NCBI GenBank assembly: GCA_036924285.1
Contig: JAYKYS010000001.1
Coordinates: forward strand, 40,051,501 to 40,115,500
Length of the DNA: 64,000 bases
Reading direction: 5' to 3'
Source: Asterella californica
Lineage: Eukaryota; Streptophyta; Marchantiopsida; Marchantiales; Aytoniaceae
Both the position numbers and the translations under genes were made by a program. Below are positions 48,456-59,316 of the stretch, one piece after another (positions within the stretch are counted from its first letter, which is position 1; every line of letters begins with the position of its first letter). The notes below the pieces were generated by a model. The model saw only the letters and a program-made list of their open reading frames with translations, searched no databases and was not told the DNA's origin.

Positions 48456-49019
48456 AGTTGGTTGACCCTTATCTTCTTATTCAATCTCTATCTCGTAATT
48501 AATCACAATTAGAAGGCTTGCCCTTCTTGAGAAGGACTCTCCTCCACATAAATCTGGTGCTCCCACTGAGAGTCGTCTAGGGTGATTGATCGTGGAGGTT
48601 GAGGTTTTCACATGAAGGAGAGATGGATCGTAAGAGCGGAAGCGTTGTCACTGTCTCTACGGTTGTTGCATCAACGTCTACGCCGCATCTTTTGCTGCAC
48701 TTCGTCTGCAGCGATGGTAACATCGGATCTTGATACTACTGAGATTTTGAAGAAGCTTGCGATCTTAGTTCAACATTCGATCGTCGGAAGGGGTGAGTTA
48801 AAATCTATGAAGACTTTGCAAGCGATTGTGGATAGATATGAAGATTTGAAGTTGGAGATATTTCCAAGTACTAGGTAAATACAGAGGAGAGACAAAGCTT
48901 GTGAGGGTGACTGATGCGTAAATCTACAAAGGCTTTGCAAGAGATTGTGAATAGATGTGGAGATTTGAAGGTATAGAGATTTTCATGTATCTAGGCGAGT
49001 ACAAAAGAGACGATTGATA

Positions 49020-50950
49020 GTTTTGAGTTGGCTATGGTTCTTGAGTTGCGATATCAAGTTAGAGATGTACAAAGAAGAAATCTTGGGGTTTGGCTGAGTT
49101 TTGAACGAGTTCTTCGAGAAGAATTTCTTGAAGAGGATTCTAAGAGGGTTACTAGGAGAAAGTTTCTAGACTAGGTTGAGCAACAACTTGATCGTATGAT
49201 GGGACTAAACGAGTTACTGAGAGAAACATGCCAGCTTAGTGATCCGTGGACATTCGCATGAGTAGCTCTTGTTGTCAAATTTGTGTATAAGATAGAGGGT
49301 CGAGAGTTCGTGGGCATTCTTCTTTGCGTGGTGTTTTGTGAGTATTTCTTAGTGTCTTACATGGAAGGTGAGGAGCTACGAGAGTTATACTCAAGGAGGG
49401 AGGATTGATCCGAGTTCAGGATCTTTCATTTCTGAATCCGTTTCATATCAAGCTTCACTACATCCATCGAGGTCACTTTCGACAGTGGTTCGTTGTCTAC
49501 TATGGTGATGAGTTCATGAGGAGGGTGATGGACTTGCCTACTCTGGTGATCTTGTCAATTGTCACACACGGAAAGAATTGAGACTTGACTGTGTATATCT
49601 TACTTTGACGGATGAATGGACTTGAATTTTCCAGCCAACGTCCTTTTCAACATCTAGGTTGATATCTGATGTCACTATCGATGGAAGATCAATCATTGCA
49701 CGTGGATCGTGAGGAACTTTGGTGAGGAGTATTGTAACCAAGTGATGACTTCCTCATGTCCTTTAGTCGTACTTTTCATCGTAGATCGATTCAAGGTCAT
49801 ATCTTAACTTTGTATTGAATCTCGAGTATTTTCATGTCATTGTTATCTCTATTGTCTGGCGGGTGTGATTATCCTATATTAAGATTAAGGTCCAAAGTAT
49901 TTTGGTTCAATATTTGAAGGTGTGAGAGTGTTTTAGGGTTACAACTCGTGCTAAAGTGCCAAGTAGGAGATAAAGTGATCTTCAATCTCTTTTTTCATTG
50001 GCTCATTTTTTATCAATCAAGTTCATCCAAGTTCCAAGGACAGTTTTGAGGTTTCGAAGACCTTCCAAGGGTCATTTGCAAAGTGAGAGATCTCGTTGGA
50101 AAGCTCTCTGGAGTGGAAGACTGATCGATTTGGAGCTCTGATCGGGATGTTATGGTCGTTCAAAGTCAAAGAGTCAAATTGATATCCTGACTCATATTTC
50201 TGAGTGTCTCGAGAGTTTGAAAGATGATCTTTCAGTATTATCAAGAGGATTGGATTGTTGACGCCGTGCTGGTTGCATTGATGTAAGATAGTCTTACGTT
50301 TGGATTGGATTTGATCTCAAAATGGTCGATTGAAGTTGGCTGTGATAGTTGAGAGATGGAAGTAAAATCATTTTTCTTGGATTCAAGGTTTGAGTTGTTC
50401 CATGAGCATGGATTCGAATCTCTGAGTGAAAATTTCCAAGATTAGAGTATGTCTTATCAACTTACTATATGTGAAATCTCAATTCATTTGGTTAAGTGAA
50501 GGTGTTGGGGTCGTGGATTCTAGCTACCAGGGTATGTAAAGCTCATGAGTTAGCACAGAAGAGATGGTTGGTCCATTTCGAACAACTGGTTTGGGGTATG
50601 AAGCTGAAATTACAGAGAGTTGTAGTGAAGGGTCAGAGGGAATTTCTTGTGAAGTTTGAACACAGTTGGAAGTTCGAGTTGGGAGCACGAGGTTGTCGAA
50701 GTTCAGATTTCAGCGTGGCAAGTTTCGAAAGAGAAGAGTGATTTCACCTACTTGGTTAGCTTTGAGCAAACGACTTGGGAATTGGAGGTGGAACTTCATG
50801 AAGGTACTCTTGTGAGCTATAGATTATGTTCATCATGAATAGATACTTCTTGTACTCAAGATAAGATTGAATGTCCAGTTGTGTGTGGTGCACGTGTGTT
50901 ACACTTAGGATCATGTTAGATCAGTAGAAGTCGAGACAAGCCTGATAGGT
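49020..50950 (+). other. Probable leader or decayed gag region of a retroelement
   Basis: There is no intact ORF. The sequence is G-rich and T-rich on the + strand with short ORFs. It lies upstream of, and on the same strand as, the gag-protease remnant at 50950-52040, so it may be that element's 5' part. No domain is visible. Confidence 0.3.
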
Positions 50951-52040
50951 TGGGTAGTGAGGACACTAAGATTTCATTGTGTTGGTCCAAAGTGTTGTTG
51001 TATCTCTCTACAGCTAGATATCCCGTGTATTTCTATATCAAACTTTATGCTCTACGACAACATAGACACAACATCTATCAGAGCATGCTTGGACGTGGAT
51101 AGACATGTTCACTGAGAGGATGCTTCTATGGAAGAAAAGAGGTGGCAAGATACCTTTGAGCTTGATACTAGAATTTCAGAGAAGACTATAGATGGACGGA
51201 GACTCGTCAGGAGGTGAGCAGCTCCTCTCGAGTACGTCTCGTCTACTTCTCAAGCTCCTCCACTTGCACCAAGTCTGATGGAGGACGTGCGGAGGTCTCA
51301 GCAAGAGCCAACGACTATTGGTAGGTGATTTAATGCTCAAGAGAAAGAGAAGGGACATGCTTACAAGTTGGCTGCAGATATTGAAACTTCTATTAATCTT
51401 AAGAGCATTCTAGAGCAAAGGATACTAGACGCACGAGTTGAGCTTTTTCTTCGAGAGATTATTGATATTGCGAAGAGGAAGTTTCACGAGCTGATCATCG
51501 ACATCATCAAACGGAAGAGACAAATGACGTCCAGTAGAGAGTTAGATGATAGATGTGATTGGAGCTTCATGAATGATGCGGAATTTGAGAAGGTGCATTT
51601 TCAAGAGGTTGATGACACGAGATACCAAAAAGAAGCGTTGGTTGATAGTACCAACACTATCGAGTTTGATGACGAAGAAACTGGCGGGGAGAGCCCATCT
51701 GTTGATAGTGACTTCAAAAAGAGGCATTGGGCTCGTGCTACGATTGCTACACGAGTATGTCTTGAGGATTTGTCTAAACCTGTTGCTGCTTTAGTTGATC
51801 ACAGAACTGAGATCAACATCATGTCGTGGGAGATGTATGAGAGAGGACGTGGTATATCGAACTGAATCATGGTTGAGTGCTATGTGTTGTCAACATGGGT
51901 GAGTTATACGGCACCTGTCTTAATGTGAGAGTGAAGATAGAAGATGTGGAGGTAGATTAGCACTTTTTCGTGTAATCTTCTGCTTCATATCTTGTCGTTC
52001 TTGGTCAACCTTATAACACTATTGTGAAGCATTGATTTTT
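50950..52040 (+). pseudogene. Retroelement gag-protease remnant (Ty3/gypsy-like)
   Basis: One frame carries RWQDTFELDTRISEKTIDG, then a basic helical stretch (LFLREIIDIAKRKFHELI) and a degenerate aspartic protease segment (AALVDHRTEINIMSWEMYER; the usual motif is a D-H/T-G triad followed by an EINxMS-like run). After a frame change near 51855, further protease-like residues follow (GELYGTCLNVRVKIEDVEVD, then VVLGQPY). Stops interrupt the frame at 51215-51217 and 51326-51328, with more after 51865. From memory this resembles gag-protease polyproteins of Ty3/gypsy elements frequent in fungi. That resemblance needs a search. No RT is visible downstream. Confidence 0.6.
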
Positions 52041-52379
52041 TGTTTTTGTTTATTAATTGATTAGTTGTAAAATAAATAAGAAGAATAGGTGATAGAAGAT
52101 GAAAGATATGAGAGCGCCGAAGAACCTCAATCAAAACTGAACAAACTCTAACTTCGGCATGTGTGGAGGAGCCATCGCGAGATATAAGTAGGAGAATTCA
52201 TGTCATTTGTCTTATTATCAAACACTATTTAGAGGGGCAGAGCGCAGCGCATTCTCTTACCTACGGAGTACATTGACTTCGCCGAAGCGAGCTAGCGGCG
52301 AGGAAGCGAGTTACTGACGAAGAAGTTGTTTTCTTCGTATCTTGTTGCAGCTATCTTCGATACATGCGAGGGATGCAGA

Positions 52380-54170
52380 CGTCCAAGCCGCCGAGGCTCC
52401 GAGCACTAGATGTCAACCGAGCGGGACTTCGTCGCTATGAGAAAGAGTTGGAGGAGATGAGCTTGTCGTTCCTCCTACTTCCTTGGTGGAGAATGATTTC
52501 CTCGGAGCTGGTGCACGAACTGAAGGTGTGTAGATAGCATTCGACGGATGAATCATATGGGAGGTCTTGTAACTGGACCGAGGCGCACTGGTCTCACATT
52601 TTGAGGATAGACGGTGTAGACAAGCAAGGCGATCTTTTTTTTTACAGTTCTTCGGCAGCAACCTTACCCGAAGCTGTGAAGAACTTCCCTAAGCTGTTCA
52701 AGAAAGTACCGCAGAGGAGGAATGGCTACAGAACTAGCAACTATCGCAACCCGAAGAAGCGAGAAGTCGCTGATGCGATAATGATGATCTTTCGACCGAG
52801 GAGGACGACTTACATGTCCAACTAGCAGATCAACTTCATCGAGCAGCTCTTCGCCGGAAAAAGAGCACATTGGGCGAGGATCATCCACCTCCATGTATAA
52901 AAGCTCTGAGCGGAAAAAGACATGGTCTACATCAGAGCATTCATCTCAATCTTCTACATGGATATGGGACTACTATCGGACGAAGATCAGAAGAGGTTAG
53001 GTTTCGACGCAGCAGCCGCAGACGACGAGTTTGAAGTTGAGCCGACTCCAATTAGGGATGTACAACTGGAGAGGTTCTTCGACGAAGTTGCCACCGAGGA
53101 TGTAGCAGCCGAAGCAGCTACAAGTCAGACCGTGGCCGCAGCAGAACCCTCGAAGGAGAAGGTACTTGAGACAGTAAACTTGGACGAGGACGAGGATGTC
53201 ACCGAAGTACTTCCGTCAGTAAGACGTAGCGGGAGAAAGAAGGTCTTAGAGGAAACCCCGAGGTCAGCGCAGAAGTCCCGAAAGAAGATGAAGATGACAA
53301 GGACAGTATGCACCGAAGACGAAGAAGCCGAGGTCGACACCAAAGAAGAGAGTACTCCTCAGAAAGAGAAAAAGAAAGAAGATACACCGATGGTCACTAC
53401 TTTTTCATCGACAATCGAAGCGGTAGAACAACTAGGTTCTTCGGTTAAGTACATGCAGGATGTAGTCGTACCGTTGCTCTACGCCTTAGAGAGTAACCGG
53501 GGGTCTTATGAGGAAGTCGTAGGGAGGAAGTTGAACTTAGCAGAGTTAGTTCAGACGATGCACTTTGGACAAAGGAACTGGCTACAACAGAAAGAGAACT
53601 TACGCGTGGCAATTCTCGCGGTGAAGAAGGGAGTAGCGGCAAAGACCGAAGAAGTCAAAACCTTGACTTCGGAAAGTGCAGAGGTTCATCGTCAGAAGTT
53701 AGAGCAAGAAAAGGAACATGAGAAGGTTCTTTCTCTTCTGAAGAAGGAGTTAGATGAGATGCGTAAGCAGAGGGACTGGAACTAAGACATCGTCGCAGAG
53801 ATGACCAAGGAGATTGAAGATCTGAAGCGGTGATGTGTGACGAGCGAGGAGCAGGCAGCACAACTTCGGAGTAGAGTGGAACCGACGCTGAAGAACTACT
53901 TCGCCACAGATTTGGATACTTCGGAGCTAACATTTCTTTGGCAGATTCGACAGGAGTTAGGAGCAGCAGATGTAGAGGGTTCTTCGGCGAAGAACCGAAT
54001 AGCTAGATTGGGACAGTGAGTAGTTAGAGAGCTTAGAGAGGTTAGAGTGACTGTTGAGTTCTCGGTTAGCGAGATAGCTAGGGAGTTAGCAATATGATCT
54101 GGTGTCGTTTCGGACACAGGACCTTCATCCGACGAACCAGATGTACACCCGACTTCTTAGGAAGAAGATC
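52380..54170 (+). pseudogene. Tat/Athila-like gag remnant, one frame with many stops
   Basis: A single + frame runs for about 590 codons without a detectable frameshift but with stops at 52535, 52823, 52898, 52907, 53783, 53831 and 54017, and more beyond. It encodes a capsid-like part (VKNFPKLFKKVP, YRNPKKR at 52742-52762, QINFIEQLFAGKRAHWARI). An acidic/basic middle follows (SVRRSGRKKVLEETPRS), then a coiled-coil part (TEEVKTLTSESAEVHRQKLE). The block YRxPKKR, FxP, FIE, W, IH, V matches the gag of the minus-strand element at 7617-7430, so the two are related families. Upstream, GATATAAGTAGG near 52172 could be the LTR TATA region. No pol follows. Confidence 0.65.
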
Positions 54171-54962
54171 CGTCATCTTCAGAGAAATCAGTATATAAGC
54201 GTTGTGTTATTCGTACTCAGTACCTCTATGTGTTTGTTATTTGGATTTTCTATTTCTTGAGTTTACAGAGTCATTGTATGGTTGTCAACTTCGGAGATTT
54301 ACCTACGAAGTATCGTAGTTTGTTGTGGTAGGAATTAGTCTGGGTGCCGAAGACCTTGCTGTTTGACATCTGAAATCAGAGTAGGAGTTTGTAGCGAAGT
54401 CTGAGAATAAACCAGCACTTACGAGGTTAGTTTACTACGAAGAAGTTTTTGGACGAAGTTGACTTTGGAGGAAGTTGTTCTTTAGTGAAGACACTTTGGA
54501 AGAAGTTGAACCTTGTACTTCGGCGGAAGAAGAGTCTTCTTCGCTAGAGTTTTCCGAGAGCAGTAGTAGTAGAGATAACTTAGTGTGAAGATACTTAGCG
54601 TTTATGGTGTTAGAGGCTAGTTAGTAGCACTTCAGTAGTACTTCTTCATTGTGACATTTACCTTAGTGGCTCCGTTCTCTGTTGTTTTTCTGTTTCTTGA
54701 GGTCCCTGACCTGTTTAGTAACTGTTATGTTATTTGTCAGGATTATCAACTCTGTCTTGTTGGATAAACCTGAGTTTGATCTCTATCGGGACTGATTTCT
54801 ATCCGTGAGAAAAAAAGACAACCATAAAGAATCACCTTTGTCACATGTTTACTATTTTTGGATGATCTTTACTTGCATCTCTGTGGATTTGATCCTTAAA
54901 TTACTACTCTCGAGCATCTTTTGGTTTTCTTATGCGTTACATATAAAAGACTGAATAAATTT
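54171..54962 (+). other. Probable LTR/leader sequence, edges unresolved
   Basis: No ORF. The 3' part (GTGGATTTGATCCTTAAATTACTACTC... to the primer-binding-site-like sequence at 54963) has the layout of the 3' end of a Tat/Athila LTR. The 5' part (54340-54560) still carries many CGAAG/CTTCGG words like the preceding gag remnant. The boundary between the two elements is not visible. Confidence 0.4.
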
Positions 54963-54981
54963 TGGCGTCGCTGTCGGAGAT
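54963..54981 (+). other. Primer-binding-site-like sequence
   Basis: TGGCGTCGCTGTCGGAGAT closely resembles the TGGCGCCGTTGCCGGGGAT-type primer-binding site used by plant Athila/Tat elements. The differences from it are transitions. It is preceded by an LTR-like end and followed by an ORF. Confidence 0.62.
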
Positions 54982-55007
54982 GCGAATGCTGAAATTATCC
55001 AAGATCA

Positions 55008-55310
55008 GTGAACAGAAGTCCAGAGACATGTATGTCGACGGGCAAGCTTGATCCTCCTGGAGACATGCAATCGGAGAGAGACAGGAGGCTTGAAAGACGA
55101 GCAAAATATCGAGAACAGATTCTGAAAGAAACTCGTCGGTTAAAAGAAGAGCAGAAGAAGAGAGAACGAGGTTGGAGAACACCTAACTCAAAGGAATGGA
55201 AGAGGAAGGACCAAACTTTGGTGAATCAAGTTCATCCCGGACACCAAAGTCACTACCTCCAACTCCTCTCGAAATTGATTGAGCCAATCTCTTGTTATAG
55301 GTCGAGATAG
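55008..55310 (+). pseudogene. 5' fragment of a retroelement gag ORF
   Basis: A 100-residue ORF begins 27 bp after the primer-binding-site-like sequence. It is highly charged and helical (SERDRRLERRAKYREQIL, then TRRLKEEQKKRERGW). I place it as the start of the internal region of the element whose LTR lies to the left; the rest is missing or unrecognisable after 55310. Confidence 0.4.
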
Positions 55311-55834
55311 ATGGCTGGGTATCAGAAATTGTCATAATTTCTCTGTTCAGAAAGTTTCTACTCATATCTTGGTGCTCTGAATTGATCTCAAGCTGAAACT
55401 TCGTATGTGTATCCAGTAGAACCTCATTGACATGTAAGAGAAGTTCTGAAGTCTAAACCTTCACATATTTCTCAATCTTGAGTGCCAAAGTTCGCTGTCA
55501 GATCTTATCGTTGCTAGTTAAGCCTGAACTTTGCTTCCTGAACATATCAGAAGAGCCAAGAGACTTGTATGAGCATCTTTCAGTACCACCTTGTAACATG
55601 AAGCCTATCCTTTGAGCAAACCAGCCACAGCCAGGAGTCTAGTGCTTCCCTAAGTAGACTGAACACAGCCTTCAAGCTCATATCACAGCCAGAAGGTTCC
55701 GCCCTTCCCGAGGAAAACTCTCAACTCTACAGCGTGCATGCGCTAATTCTTGTTGGTCCAATCACTTTCTTATTTGCGAAGAAACATTATTCTAAGGGTG
55801 TGAGGGAGGCATAAAGTTGGTGTTATGGTCGACA
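55311..55834. other. No gene seen
   Basis: Short ORFs only; probably decayed internal region of the preceding element. Confidence 0.4.
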
Positions 55835-56045
55835 CCTTGTCCATTTCTGGACCTACTTGTAGAATGAGTGGTACGGTCTTGATAAATAGACTTTGTTCGC
55901 TCGTTCTGCCGAATCGATGCTATGTCTATCAAGGACCACTAATATAATAAAAATTCACTGGAGGAAGTGGAAATACGACTACAAGTATAGTTATAACCGT
56001 CAATTACTAGACAAGCACTGTGAGGTTCTAGTTGGAATTTGACGA
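55835..56045 (+). pseudogene. Second fragment of the MULE family seen at 10160-12420
   Basis: GGACCTACTTGTAGAATGAGTGGTACGGTCTTG and the following TTTGTTCGCTCG, CACTAAT, TTCACTGGAG(G/A)A and AGACAAGCACTGTGAG blocks align with 11650-11850 of the MULE remnant (GGGCCTATATGTAGAATGAG, TTTGCTCGATC, CCCATTGGAGAAAACTC). The orientation is the same. Only about 200 bp are recognisable. Confidence 0.65.
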
Positions 56046-56049
56046 ATTA

Positions 56050-56958
56050 GTTCCTTTGTTGGTTTTAAGATTAAGACTTGGTGGATTACGAGTTTCAGAG
56101 CTAACTTTTCCCAAAATTAAACTGAGTTCACGTAGAAGAAGGTTAATGAATCAGTCTTAACATCTAGTCTAGCATTTCTCCTTAAACAATTATTGTCAGA
56201 CGTAAATTCAATAAGTTTTACTCCGAATAAAACTAGAAATTTAGAGAATATGATTTTCCTAGTTTTACTCATGGTTGTTTTAATACTCGATTTTGAAACG
56301 ACGAAAAGAAATGGAGACACGGCTCCCAGGTCTACCGTTTCTAATCAGGATGTAAAAGACGTTGTAGAAAGTTGAAACTTTTATGCATGTTAATGAGATC
56401 AGCATTTCAGTCGAGTAGACAAGCATGCATATATTCACTCTCACGTACTTAAAGGTGATGGATCACGGAATTATTTTCTCCTCTACCAAAAAAAAGATTT
56501 ACGTGGTGCTATTGCCTACGTCTTCTGCTCTTCTGATAGCAGTATGTTCCTTTCTCGGTGTCCCCTTAAACCAAACAAGAATATTTTGGAGATGAAAATA
56601 TTCCGTGAAAATTAAATGAATGCCTTTAGCTAGGGGTCTCCTTGTGTCAGACAATTCTTTTGGCAAAAAGTGCAGATATTGTCCATTACTACCACATAAC
56701 TCGCACGACGAGCTGCAGAAATTTCCTGTTTACATTTTATATTCCTCCAGAAGTTTTACACTAGTCTAGCCTTCAGTCTGGAGGGCTGTGTATAGTAATC
56801 AATACTTGTACCCACGTTGTATACTACGCGGGTTAGATCTAAGCATGGACATTGCTATGTACAAAACTCGCGAGGTGCTATGTTCTATAATAGGTGTTGT
56901 AAATTTGAACGCAGATATGTGCAGAAGCTGCGGCTTCTACGGATCCGGTTGCTCGTGA
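56050..56958. other. No gene seen; left flank of the chromovirus
   Basis: AT-rich with trivial ORFs. It ends at the 5' LTR boundary at 56959. Confidence 0.5.
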
Positions 56959-57910
56959 TGTAACACCTTTTGCTTTTTCCCCAAACCAGATGGCATTCGG
57001 GCAGTGATTAACCAAAAAGTGGCAGCTGCATGGTCACAAGCACAACTCAAGGAGACCATATAAGGAGGGTCGCGAACCCTAAATGGGCATTCTCAGTTTT
57101 TCAGTCTTGGAGAGAGCACTCTTGGTGGTGAGAGAGGAGACTGTATTTTTCAGTGTAGTGTATATTGCCTTTGAGGTCAGAAATCAGGAGCTAGAACTGA
57201 GCAAATCAGATCCCTTGGAGAGTAGACTTGGAGAGCAGACTTATGATCAACAAGAATGATATGGTGTTGATTAGATCGCGGACTTGGGGTCTGATCTGTT
57301 GAGTAACAGAAATCAGGGCGTTCAGAGTGAAATTAGGTTATCTGGTGAAGTTTTAGTTCCGGAGTTGCTGAGTAGTGAAGAATTGCCGATCCAAGAGCGC
57401 TGCGTGACCTTGTCAGCAAGTAATGCCATGTAATGTATATGAGCCCGTGACTTTCTCCATTCTGATAAGTAGGCTTGAGTTGTGTGCCAAAACTGAGTTG
57501 GGCGCATCTGGTGTCGTGTTGACTTTATTTCGGTGTAATTGCTTTGCCTTCCTACTTCCTAGCATCTACTAGGTCTCCTAGTCTTGGCGGTTGCTCCTTG
57601 TGGGTCTTGGCGTTCCGACTTGATCACCAGTAGCGGAAGCGCTGCCCAAATTTTATGCAACCCAGGTCTAGAAGAGTTCCCCCTCCTGTATTTAGTAACC
57701 TAAGATTGACCAGAGACCTACAAAAGACTAGTTGGTTATTCGAGACCCGTTCAACAGTTATTAAATCCTCTGTGCTTATTAGCGGATAATTTAACGAACT
57801 GGATCTGGAGACACAAATAAAGTATACAGGTCTCTAGGGAGGTTCACGTTCGACAGTTCATTGGTTAGAGATAAAGGAATCTGTTCCGAGATCTGCGGTC
57901 GAACGTTACA
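56959..57910 (+). repeat. 5' LTR of Ty3/gypsy chromovirus
   Basis: 952 bp from TGTAACACC to CGTTACA, with canonical TG...CA ends. Positions 63144-64000 repeat its first 857 bp with only three differences that I can find (two near the left end, and ATCCAAG versus GTCCAAG at 57389/63574). The primer-binding site follows after a 2-bp spacer. Confidence 0.95.
57058..57065 (+). promoter_or_regulatory. Possible LTR TATA box
   Basis: ATATAAGG lies about 100 bp into the LTR and is repeated in the 3' LTR. It is the best TATA-like word in the LTR; the transcription start is not known. Confidence 0.4.
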
Positions 57911-57912
57911 GT

Positions 57913-57924
57913 TGGTATCAGAGC
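57913..57924 (+). other. Primer-binding site for initiator Met tRNA
   Basis: TGGTATCAGAGC, complementary to the 3' end of plant initiator methionine tRNA, sits two bases after the 5' LTR. This is typical of chromoviruses and other Ty3/gypsy elements. Confidence 0.93.
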
Positions 57925-57960
57925 AGGCTCAAGTTGAGTCTTTGCTAAACACCATCGACA

Positions 57961-59316
57961 ATGGAGGCTGTGTCGACCGAGTTGGACGAGATGAAAGCAT
58001 TGCTGAGAAAGTTGGAAGGACGACTTGAGTAAGTAGAAGCTGAGAACAAGGTGCTTAAGGCGGATTTAACTCAAGCAAAAGCGACACAAGAGAAGGAAGC
58101 GGAGGTCCCTGTATTGCAAATCGAGCAAGTCAAGGATTTAGCACTACCAGGCGAAGAAGCAGTTGATATTGCTCAAGCAGATAAGAATGAAGATGGATCA
58201 CAGAAGGTGCAAGAGAATGTTGCGGAAGGCAGCTCAGCCAAAGAAGGGCACAAGCGGAAAGTGAAGTGGGCTGAACCAGCGACACCATCAGCCTTCAACG
58301 GTGAGAAAAGCTTTTCCAGGTTTGAGTTATGGATTACTGAAATGGAGAATTACTTGGAGAATTTCGATGAGCGCAGTTGGTTCACCTATGCTGTTAGTAG
58401 ACTGGAAGGAGAGGCTAAGGAATGGTATGGAGGTCAACAACGGATGAGAAGTTTGAACGGTACAACTCCTATGTCCACTTGGCTTGAGCTAAAGGATGAA
58501 CTCCGACGACATTTGGTACCAGTGGATGAAGCTACACAGTTTCGACTAGAACTTATTCATCTGAGACAGACAGGGAGTATCAGACAGTATCTCCAGCGAT
58601 TTTCTGAGTTGGTTACTCGTTTGCACATGGTGGATCGCACCGACTTGCTGTTTCACTTGAAGAAAGGTCTGCAAGGTTTCTATGCTAGTGTGTTTGATAG
58701 CTGGGTTATGTTTCATAAGTCCGAGGACATGCAAGACTTATTTGCATTTCTGGAAGCAGCAGAGAACACTAGGGAACGTAACTACACCGTGCAGCCCTCC
58801 AAGTTTCAACGTGGAACAAGTGATGGCGAGCCTAGTAGAGGATTTTGGCGCAATCCTCAAGGACAGATAGCGTCCTCTCAGAGTAGAGGTGGTAGAGGAC
58901 GTGATGGTGGAAGATTTGGTGCAGCGGGAAGGAGGTTTCCTCGTGGGTCTCAACAGCAAGGAGTTACTCGTGGTCCTACTCAGACCCGACCTATTGGATC
59001 TTATGCATCCAATGCAGGATCCAACCAAGCTTCGACTTCAGGTGCTAGGAGCAGTGGAGCTAGCAGTGCTACACCTTCAAGGACGATCATCTGCTTTCGA
59101 TGCGGACGAGACGGTCATATTGCTCGTGAGTGTCCTCAACGTTCAACAGCGAGCAACGTTCGTGGGTTGACAGCTGAAGAGACAACCAATGTTGAAGAAC
59201 CAGTTGAAGCGACTACTGAAGCAGAGGTATGTGCTGGTGAGCATTTGGTAGAACATGGAGATTTTCTACCGTATATTGAAGTAAAAATAGGAAACCATCG
59301 GTGTTGTTGCTTATAG
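57961..59316 (+). pseudogene. Chromovirus gag (one internal stop)
   Basis: ATG at 57961 opens a frame (MEAVSTELDEMKALLRKLEG) that meets TAA at 58030-58032 and then continues in the same frame to 59316. The capsid region contains FSRFELWITEMENYL, EGEAKEWYGGQQ and LRQTGSIRQYLQRFSELV. An Arg/Gly/Ser-rich stretch leads to a CCHC zinc knuckle (CFRCGRDGHIAREC, 59091-59133). The frame ends at TAG 59314-59316, just where the protease motif appears in another frame. A frameshift near 59295-59315 therefore breaks the gag-pol fusion. Confidence 0.88.

Noticed and set aside
57322..57507. Minus-strand 61-residue ORF repeated at 63507-63692
   Set aside because: It appears twice only because it lies in both LTRs; no domain.
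58738..59028. Minus-strand ORF inside chromovirus gag
   Set aside because: Antisense to an unambiguous gag with zinc knuckle; Ser/Thr richness comes from the Gly/Arg/Ser-rich linker.
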